NCBI GenBank assembly: GCA_013154225.1
Contig: JAADCW010000060.1
Span: 1-11,021 of the forward strand
Direction: 5' to 3'
DNA from: Chloroflexota bacterium
GTDB lineage: Bacteria > Chloroflexota > Anaerolineae > Anaerolineales > DRMV01
DNA length: 11,021 nucleotides
Part shown: positions 6,719-11,021 of the stretch, in pieces
Layout: every line of letters starts with the position of its first letter
Numbering within the stretch: the stretch's first letter is position 1
The notes under the pieces: generated by a model
What the model saw: the letters and a program-made list of their open reading frames with translations, nothing else
What the model was told of the DNA's origin: nothing
Database searches by the model: none
Position numbers and translations under genes: made by a program

Positions 6719-7852
6719 TCAAAACACGTGCACGCCAGACGCCTTGAAACCTACCACCACGCGCTCACCTGGGTGCAAATCCAGGGCTTCCAATGAACGG
6801 CTGGTCACCGCGGCCACCAAGGGCAAAGCATCGCCGCCTTCCCCTGGCACAGCCACGGTCACGTAAGCCAGCATACCTCGCGGGGCCACTTCCACCACCT
6901 CAGCCTGGAACGTGTTGCGCAAACTGGAGTCCAACGGCTGCCGTGAAAGCACAATATCTTCGGGACGCACGGTGAAATGCACCTTGCCCCGCAAATCCGT
7001 CACTGCCAACACATCCACACCGTGGGCGCGCAAGCGCGCCATACCGTTCTCACCATCCACAGCCTCCGCGGCAAACAAATTGCGTGCGCCCAAAAACTCA
7101 GCCACAAACGGCGTCGCAGGCTTGCGGAAAATGGTCTCCGCCGCGCCCACCTGCTCAATTTTGCCCTGGTGCAACACCGCGATGCGGTCACCCAAGGCCA
7201 CGGCCTCCTCAAAGTCGTGGGTCACGTGCAACACCGTGGTGCCCAACGCCTCATGGATGCGGCGCAACTCCCGCCGCAGATTTTCCCGCCGCTGGGGGTC
7301 CAGCGCGCTCAAAGGCTCATCCAACAACAGCACCCGCGGCTTGACCACCAACGCCCTGGCTAAAGCCACCCGCTGGCGTTCCCCGCCACTGAGATATTTG
7401 GGCGTGCGGTCGGCCAAATGCTCAATCCGCAACAACGCCAGCATCTCCCGCACCTCATCGCTCTGGGCCGCGGCACGCCGATAGCGCCCCCCCATCCAGG
7501 GGAACCAATGCGCCCAACGGGGCTGTTGCTGTAATGCCAGGCCAAAGGCCACGTTTTCGGCCACCGTCCAATGGGGGAAAAGGGCATAATCCTGATACAC
7601 AAACCCCAAATGGCGGTCTTCCGGTGGGCTGTAGGTAATATCTTCGCCATCCAACACAATGCGGCCGCGTTCAGGCTGATGCAAGCCGGCCAGGGTTTCC
7701 AACAGCACCGTCTTCCCCGAGCCCGTTGGCCCCAACAAGATGAAGTATTCCCCAGCCTGTACCTCTAAATTCAAATCATTGACTCGGAAAGCGCCCAGGG
7801 TAAGGTGCAATCCTTCAATGCGCAAATGTCCACCGCGTTCATGCTTCAACAT
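6719..7852 (-). CDS. wtpC: Tungstate/molybdate ABC transporter, ATP-binding protein
   Basis: This is the ATPase that drives oxyanion uptake on the inner face of the membrane. The 377-residue protein has a full nucleotide-binding domain: Walker A GPTGSGKT (41-48), Q-loop Q87, signature LSGGE (154-158), Walker B VLLLDEP (174-180), D-loop SALD (182-185) and H-loop H212. A C-terminal TOBE-type oligonucleotide-fold region follows from about 255 to 377 (VRPEDIVLS at 295-303), as in the ModC/WtpC/CysA group. Between the Q-loop and the signature, residues about 108-130 form an extra tryptophan-rich, basic stretch (PRWAHWFPWMGGRYRR) longer than in typical MalK-like ATPases. The ATG at 7852 overlaps the end of the permease gene by 14 bases, so translation is probably coupled. 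The substrate is inferred from the linked receptor; by itself the ATPase could equally be called a molybdate or sulfate importer subunit. Confidence 0.87.
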   Translation of the reverse strand: MLKHERGGHLRIEGLHLTLGAFRVNDLNLEVQAGEYFILLGPTGSGKTVLLETLAGLHQPERGRIVLDGEDITYSPPEDRHLGFVYQDYALFPHWTVAENVAFGLALQQQPRWAHWFPWMGGRYRRAAAQSDEVREMLALLRIEHLADRTPKYLSGGERQRVALARALVVKPRVLLLDEPLSALDPQRRENLRRELRRIHEALGTTVLHVTHDFEEAVALGDRIAVLHQGKIEQVGAAETIFRKPATPFVAEFLGARNLFAAEAVDGENGMARLRAHGVDVLAVTDLRGKVHFTVRPEDIVLSRQPLDSSLRNTFQAEVVEVAPRGMLAYVTVAVPGEGGDALPLVAAVTSRSLEALDLHPGERVVVGFKASGVHVF

Positions 7853-8639
7853 CGCGTCCCACCCAGCGTAAGATGAGGAAAACGACCAACGAGATCAAAA
7901 TCACCAGGGTGGCCACCGGCCGCGCGTACGAAAGCCCATACGACTCAAAGCGCTCGAAAATCAGCACTGGCGCCACCATGGGGTTGTAAGCCAAAATCAC
8001 CACCGCGCCGAATTCGCTCAGCCCACGGGCCCACATCATGATGATGCCCGAGAGAATGCTCCGCCAGGCCAGGGGAAAAGTGACCTGCCAGAACACCTCC
8101 CACGGCGAAGCGCCCAGTGTGCGAGCAACCCGCTCCAGCCGCTCATCCACCGAGCGGAACCCATCTCGGGCCGCGTTGACCAGGAAAGAAAGGCTGACGA
8201 ACAGCATGGCAATGATGATGCCCGGCACTGCAGAAACAAAGCGGATACCCACCTTGCCAAACAACTGCCCTAAAAAAGATTGCCGCCCAAACACCATGAG
8301 CAAAGCAATCCCAGCCGCGGAGTGGGGCACCACCACGGGGATGTCCACCAGGGCTTCAATCAGTGCCTTGCCAGGGAAGGAGGCCCGCGCCAGCACATAG
8401 GCCAGCGGCACCCCCAAAATCAACGCAATCAGTGTGGCCGCGGCCGAGGCGCTAAACGTCAACGAAATCGCAGCCCGCACTTCTTCTTCTTGGATTGCCT
8501 CCCAAAGCATGTGTGGCCCCGCGGCCAACACTGTGCGCAGCAAAGGCCAGGCAATGAACCAAACCAGAACCGCGCCCAACAGGGCGAAAACCCATAACAG
8601 ACGATTGTTCCGAAACTGCTTCAAAGCATACCCTCTCAT
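7839..8639 (-). CDS. wtpB: Tungstate/molybdate ABC transporter, permease
   Basis: This membrane subunit forms the oxyanion channel as a homodimer and contacts the ATPase and the receptor. From ATG 8639 it is 266 residues, normal for ModB/WtpB. Hydrophobic helices lie at about 14-34, 58-84, 98-118, 136-155, 194-215 and 240-258. The coupling helix (EAA loop) is at about 170-198, with RTLGASPWEVFWQVTFPLAW. The motif DIPVVVPHSAAGIALL (99-114) is typical of the molybdate/tungstate permease family. The reading frame is open up to an ATG at 8795, but those 52 extra residues are low-complexity and encoded by the hairpin repeats at 8700-8753, so I start at 8639. The ATG has no clear Shine-Dalgarno. 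A TTG five codons later (8624) has AGAGGG six bases before it and is a possible alternative start. It follows wtpA after a 190-base gap. Confidence 0.86.
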   Translation of the reverse strand: MRGYALKQFRNNRLLWVFALLGAVLVWFIAWPLLRTVLAAGPHMLWEAIQEEEVRAAISLTFSASAAATLIALILGVPLAYVLARASFPGKALIEALVDIPVVVPHSAAGIALLMVFGRQSFLGQLFGKVGIRFVSAVPGIIIAMLFVSLSFLVNAARDGFRSVDERLERVARTLGASPWEVFWQVTFPLAWRSILSGIIMMWARGLSEFGAVVILAYNPMVAPVLIFERFESYGLSYARPVATLVILISLVVFLILRWVGRDVEA

Positions 8640-8699
8640 CACAGGTTGGTGTGGCGCAGTGGCAAGGCGTGCTTCAGCCAAGCCGCCTGCGCCCTTTTC

Positions 8700-8753
8700 C
8701 CCTCGCCAAGCGAGGGATTGGGAGGTGAGGACGACCTCTTTGCCCTCACCTCC
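8700..8753. repeat. Two intercistronic inverted repeats between wtpA and wtpB
   Basis: The 190-base gap between the wtpA stop and the wtpB start holds two hairpins: CCCTCG (8700-8705)/CGAGGG (8711-8716) with a 5-base loop, and a perfect 10-bp repeat GGAGGTGAGG (8721-8730)/CCTCACCTCC (8744-8753) with a 13-base loop. No T-tract follows on the minus strand, so they are not ordinary terminators. The position matches REP-like hairpins that protect the receptor mRNA in other ABC operons. The rest of the gap shows no gene. Confidence 0.6.
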
Positions 8754-8829
8754 GCCCTCTTCCGAGAAAGGAGAGAATACAACCCTTGGCCTCAAGTTGT
8801 TGCCCCAAGGCTGAGGCAGGGCAGAAAAA

Positions 8830-9819
8830 TCACTTGACTTCCTTCACCGGCTCGACCAGCGGCTTCAGCGATTCGGGAAGGCGGTCGTAATGCTCAGCCA
8901 AAGGCGGCTTCAAAGGCGGCTGACCCAACTCGTTCAAAATAGCCTGGCCTTCAGGCCCCAGCACAAATTGCAAGAAAGCCTCGGCCAGTTCGGGATGCGG
9001 TGCGTTCTTCGGGATGGTCAAACCGTACACAATCGGCGCACCCACCACGGTGACGGTCTGGCCGGGTTCCGAACCGTTGATTTCCACCTTGGCCTGGGCG
9101 TAATAGTCGGCCATCTCCGGAGAGCCCAGGTTGATTTCCTTGGGCAGAGAAACGTACTTCAGGTTGTGCTGCACAGCCACCGAAAGATACTCAAACGCGT
9201 AGTCCATATCACCCGATTCCAGCAGAGCCAGCAGTTCCACGGCTTTCGGGCGCACGTTGGCCGGCGGGCAATGGTCATCCAGTTTCTGATACAGGCCGGG
9301 TTGATTGTAATAAATCTCGGCCAACTGCCACACCATCAACGTGCGGTAACCGCAGGGATCCGCGTTGGGGTCGGAATGGCCGTAAATCACATCGTCGCGC
9401 AACAAAATTTGATACCAATTGTCGCTGTTGATTTCATTCGCGTATTTGGATTTGTCGGTGTAAGTCAACACCATCACATTGCGGGCAAACTGGATGTTCC
9501 AATCCGCGTAATCAGGCACCAGCAAGTCGTCAATCACCAGATAATCTGCGGCCATCATAATATCCGCTTCTTGGCCGAGTTCGCTGATCTTGCGCGCCAC
9601 AGTGCGGCTTCCCCCAGATTCGGTGGCAAATTTCACGTTGGGATGCTTTTCCTGGAAGGCTTTGGTCAGTTTTTCCACGGGCACGGTCAAACTGCCGGCA
9701 TGGAAAATAATGAGCGTGCCCGAAAGGTCATCGGTATCGGTGGTTGCGGGCTGTTGCCCACCACTGCAGGCCGTCAGGGCCAAAGCAAACACAAAAAGCA
9801 CTGCAAGCCATCGTTTCAT
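8830..9819 (-). CDS. wtpA: Tungstate/molybdate-binding lipoprotein receptor
   Basis: This extracytoplasmic receptor captures tungstate/molybdate for WtpBC. The 329-residue protein starts with a lipoprotein signal (KR, hydrophobic run, then LTAC with lipidated Cys18), so it is membrane-anchored outside the cell. After a short Ser/Thr-rich linker the two-lobe binding fold begins: TLIIFHAGSL (35-44), SGGSR (68-72), ADIMMAADY (85-93), DPNADPCGYR (150-159) and DYAFEYLSVAVQH (206-218). These match the WtpA/archaeal ModA group, in which a serine pair plus an Asp and a Glu give six-fold oxyanion coordination; the likely counterparts here are D154 and E210. Classical bacterial ModA binds tetrahedrally and lacks these carboxylates. 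The ATG at 9819 has GAGGTG five bases upstream. The gene is second in the operon, 43 bases after the regulator. Whether W or Mo is preferred cannot be read from the sequence. Confidence 0.9.
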   Translation of the reverse strand: MKRWLAVLFVFALALTACSGGQQPATTDTDDLSGTLIIFHAGSLTVPVEKLTKAFQEKHPNVKFATESGGSRTVARKISELGQEADIMMAADYLVIDDLLVPDYADWNIQFARNVMVLTYTDKSKYANEINSDNWYQILLRDDVIYGHSDPNADPCGYRTLMVWQLAEIYYNQPGLYQKLDDHCPPANVRPKAVELLALLESGDMDYAFEYLSVAVQHNLKYVSLPKEINLGSPEMADYYAQAKVEINGSEPGQTVTVVGAPIVYGLTIPKNAPHPELAEAFLQFVLGPEGQAILNELGQPPLKPPLAEHYDRLPESLKPLVEPVKEVK

Positions 9820-9862
9820 TGCAACACCTCAGCAAAAAAGATAACTGCCCGGATGGGCTTTT

Positions 9863-10837
9863 TCACACAGCCACCTCTTCGCCCGTGTGTGCAGGGTTGT
9901 AGCCCCGCATCTGCGTCAAAAAGCGTCGGAAGCGGGCGGTTTGGAGCGCGTCCAAAAGGGGCGCCAGTTCCCTGGTTTCCTGCTGAGGGAACACCAAATC
10001 GAACCGCTCGGCAAAGAGGGGGATGAAATCCAAACCGTATCTGGCCGCCGCGGCCTCTAACCCCAAAGCCACATCGGCCTTGCCCGAGGCCACGGCCTGG
10101 GCGGCCGCAGTGTGCGTGTCCACTTCGTGGGTATAACCTTGCACCTGGGCCGCATCCAGGCCCAATTCCTGAAGGCGGGCATCAAGCCACAAGCGGGTGC
10201 CTGAGCCTGGATTGCGGTTGACGAAGCGGACATCCGCGCGCAACAAATCGTGCAGGTCGCGAATGCCCAAAGGATTGCCCGCGGCGACCATCAACCCCTG
10301 CACCCGATGCGCCAAGGTCATCAGGCGCACATCGTGCGCGGGGAAAAGCCGCCGCACGTAAGGCGTGTTGTAAAGGCCGGTTTCATCCAGCAAATGCGCA
10401 CCCGTGAAATGGCACAAATGCTGGCGCAGGTTGACCAGGCCATCCAAACTACCCACAGGATGAAGCACAATCTCTAAATGGGGCGCCAAATCCTGGGCTA
10501 ATTGCTCCAAAGCTAGATCATGGCTGCCGGCAAAGACCACCACCGGATGGTCGCTTTCGGGCAACACCAAGCGCTGAAGCACCCAGGCCCCAGCCGTAGC
10601 CCGATAATACTTTTCCCGCACCCGGCCGCGCTGACGCACCTCGGCCAGGGTGACCAGGCCCGCCCGCTCCAACTGCTGAATATGATGCCGCACCCACGCC
10701 GGCGACTTCCCCACCTGCTCGGCCAACTGCGTCAGGGTCGCTGGCCGCGCCATAAGCAAACGCAACAACCGCAAACGGCGGGCGTCGGCCAAAAGTTTGG
10801 TCTGTTCCCAGGAATCAATGGGGGCCGCGTGTTTCAC
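9863..10837 (-). CDS. Winged-helix regulator fused to a PBP-like ligand domain, putative tungstate/molybdate sensor
   Basis: This 324-residue cytoplasmic protein has no signal peptide or membrane helix. Residues 12-90 form an ArsR-like winged helix-turn-helix, with KSPAWVRHHIQQLERAGLV (44-62) as the recognition-helix region and a basic wing RQRGRVREKYYR (68-79). Residues about 98-315 match the PBP-like domain (Pfam PF12727 type) also found fused to MoeA-like molybdopterin proteins: GSLDGLVNL (129-137), YNTPYVRRLFP (156-166), FVNRNPGSGTRLWLD (205-219) and ASGKADVALGL (250-260). As the first gene of the wtpABC operon it probably acts as a ModE-like one-component switch sensing oxyanion or cofactor; the ligand and sign of control are inferred. 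It begins with GTG at 10837, with GAGG six bases upstream. It is not a classical ModE, which has a LysR-like HTH and TOBE/MopI domains. A general ArsR-family role is the fallback call. Confidence 0.85.
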   Translation of the reverse strand: MKHAAPIDSWEQTKLLADARRLRLLRLLMARPATLTQLAEQVGKSPAWVRHHIQQLERAGLVTLAEVRQRGRVREKYYRATAGAWVLQRLVLPESDHPVVVFAGSHDLALEQLAQDLAPHLEIVLHPVGSLDGLVNLRQHLCHFTGAHLLDETGLYNTPYVRRLFPAHDVRLMTLAHRVQGLMVAAGNPLGIRDLHDLLRADVRFVNRNPGSGTRLWLDARLQELGLDAAQVQGYTHEVDTHTAAAQAVASGKADVALGLEAAAARYGLDFIPLFAERFDLVFPQQETRELAPLLDALQTARFRRFLTQMRGYNPAHTGEEVAV

Positions 10838-10868
10838 TGCAAACCTCGCGCCTCAATGGCAGCGTCAT

Positions 10869-10887
10869 AGCCTTGCGAAGCAAGGCT
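10869..10887. repeat. Hairpin in the leader of the regulator-wtp operon
   Basis: AGCCTTGC (10869-10876) and GCAAGGCT (10880-10887) are perfect complements with a 3-base loop, located about 30 bases upstream of the regulator's GTG start. No T-tract follows on the minus strand. It may shape the leader mRNA or bind a protein. I do not recognise a known riboswitch in the roughly 100-base leader (10838-10935). Confidence 0.5.
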
Positions 10888-10940
10888 TGGCGGGCGTCCT
10901 TCATCTTACGATTAAGTTTTTCTTTATCCGTCAGGAGCCA

Positions 10941-10995
10941 TAGTGTACCACAAAGCCCATCTTGGGCAAAGGGAACAAGCCCCCGCGGTACAATA
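10941..10995. repeat. Spaced near-perfect inverted repeat, candidate operator pair
   Basis: TAGTGTACC (10941-10949) and GGTACAATA (10987-10995) are reverse complements at 8 of 9 positions, 37 bases apart. The left arm lies on the -10 of the wtp operon promoter, and the right arm contains TACAAT, which could be the -10 of an opposite-facing promoter. The pairing could reflect a regulator site or only the shared -10 consensus. Confidence 0.35.
10942..10970 (-). promoter_or_regulatory. Putative promoter of the regulator-wtpABC operon
   Basis: On the minus strand TTTGCC (10970-10965) and TACACT (10947-10942) are spaced 17 bases apart, and a TG extension precedes the -10 box. The start would be near 10935, about 98 bases before the GTG start codon. 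Confidence 0.5.
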
Positions 10996-11021
10996 CTGCC
11001 AAGTCTCACTTCGCACAGGAC

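Noticed and set aside
8640..8795. 52-residue N-terminal extension of WtpB
   Set aside because: The extension is low-complexity, encoded by hairpin repeats, and absent from the permease family as I know it. The ATG at 8639 gives a normal length.
9841..9865. GCCCGGATGGGC followed by TTTTT on the plus strand as a terminator
   Set aside because: The stem is only 4 bp and no plus-strand gene precedes it. On the minus strand the T-run is seven bases away, so it would be at most a weak attenuator between the regulator and wtpA.
8890..10026. 378-codon open frame on the plus strand
   Set aside because: It is antisense to wtpA and the end of the regulator gene; it has no recognisable motif and lacks a plausible ribosome binding site context.
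10815..11009. 64-codon minus-strand open frame upstream of the regulator
   Set aside because: It spans the predicted promoter and leader and overlaps the regulator start in another frame, with no ribosome binding site or recognisable motif.

Overview
The window is bacterial chromosome with moderately high GC, most likely from the phylum Chloroflexota (perhaps class Anaerolineae). This is inferred from three things: a Trp T-box leader, a 'wtp-type' tungstate/molybdate transporter in a bacterium with a type-I NADH dehydrogenase (nuo) operon, and a PPDK_N-only protein. No rRNA or tRNA marker is present to fix the taxon. All genes lie on the minus strand except trpS.

Layout from left to right. 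(1) 1-1351: the 5' end of a nuo operon read leftwards (nuoA-nuoB-nuoC, with nuoC cut by the window edge). The genes overlap by 10 and 4 bases, and a near-consensus promoter lies at 1322-1351. (2) 1403-3766: a 787-residue protein carrying only the N-terminal ATP-binding domain of the pyruvate phosphate dikinase/PEP synthase family plus flanking regions of unknown role. (3) 3851-4978: dnaN, the DNA polymerase III sliding clamp, with its own extended -10 promoter and an intrinsic terminator. (4) 4979-5585: the divergent control region between dnaN and trpS. It holds a 10-bp perfect inverted repeat touching the trpS -35 box, a good sigma-70 promoter, and a complete tryptophan T-box riboswitch. The riboswitch has specifier TGG, an antiterminator with a TGGC bulge, and a terminator hairpin. 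(5) 5586-6635: trpS, followed by a bidirectional terminator shared with the convergent neighbour. (6) 6719-10837: a minus-strand operon, read right to left, of a winged-helix regulator fused to a periplasmic-binding-protein-like domain, then wtpA (lipoprotein oxyanion receptor), wtpB (permease) and wtpC (ATPase with TOBE domain). (7) 10838-11021: the regulator's leader and promoter, with a possible opposite-facing promoter at the right edge.

How the genes work together. The right-hand operon is a self-contained uptake and sensing unit for tungstate/molybdate: the receptor captures the oxyanion outside the membrane, WtpBC imports it, and the first gene encodes a one-component DNA-binding sensor whose ligand domain belongs to the PBP-like family seen in molybdenum-cofactor proteins. 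TrpS is predicted to be made only when uncharged tRNA-Trp accumulates, through the T-box. nuoABC are the first subunits of respiratory complex I.

The features most worth following are the regulator-wtpABC operon with its putative operators, the T-box, and the dikinase-like protein of unknown reaction. I did not see a CRISPR array, transposase, phage gene or defence system here.
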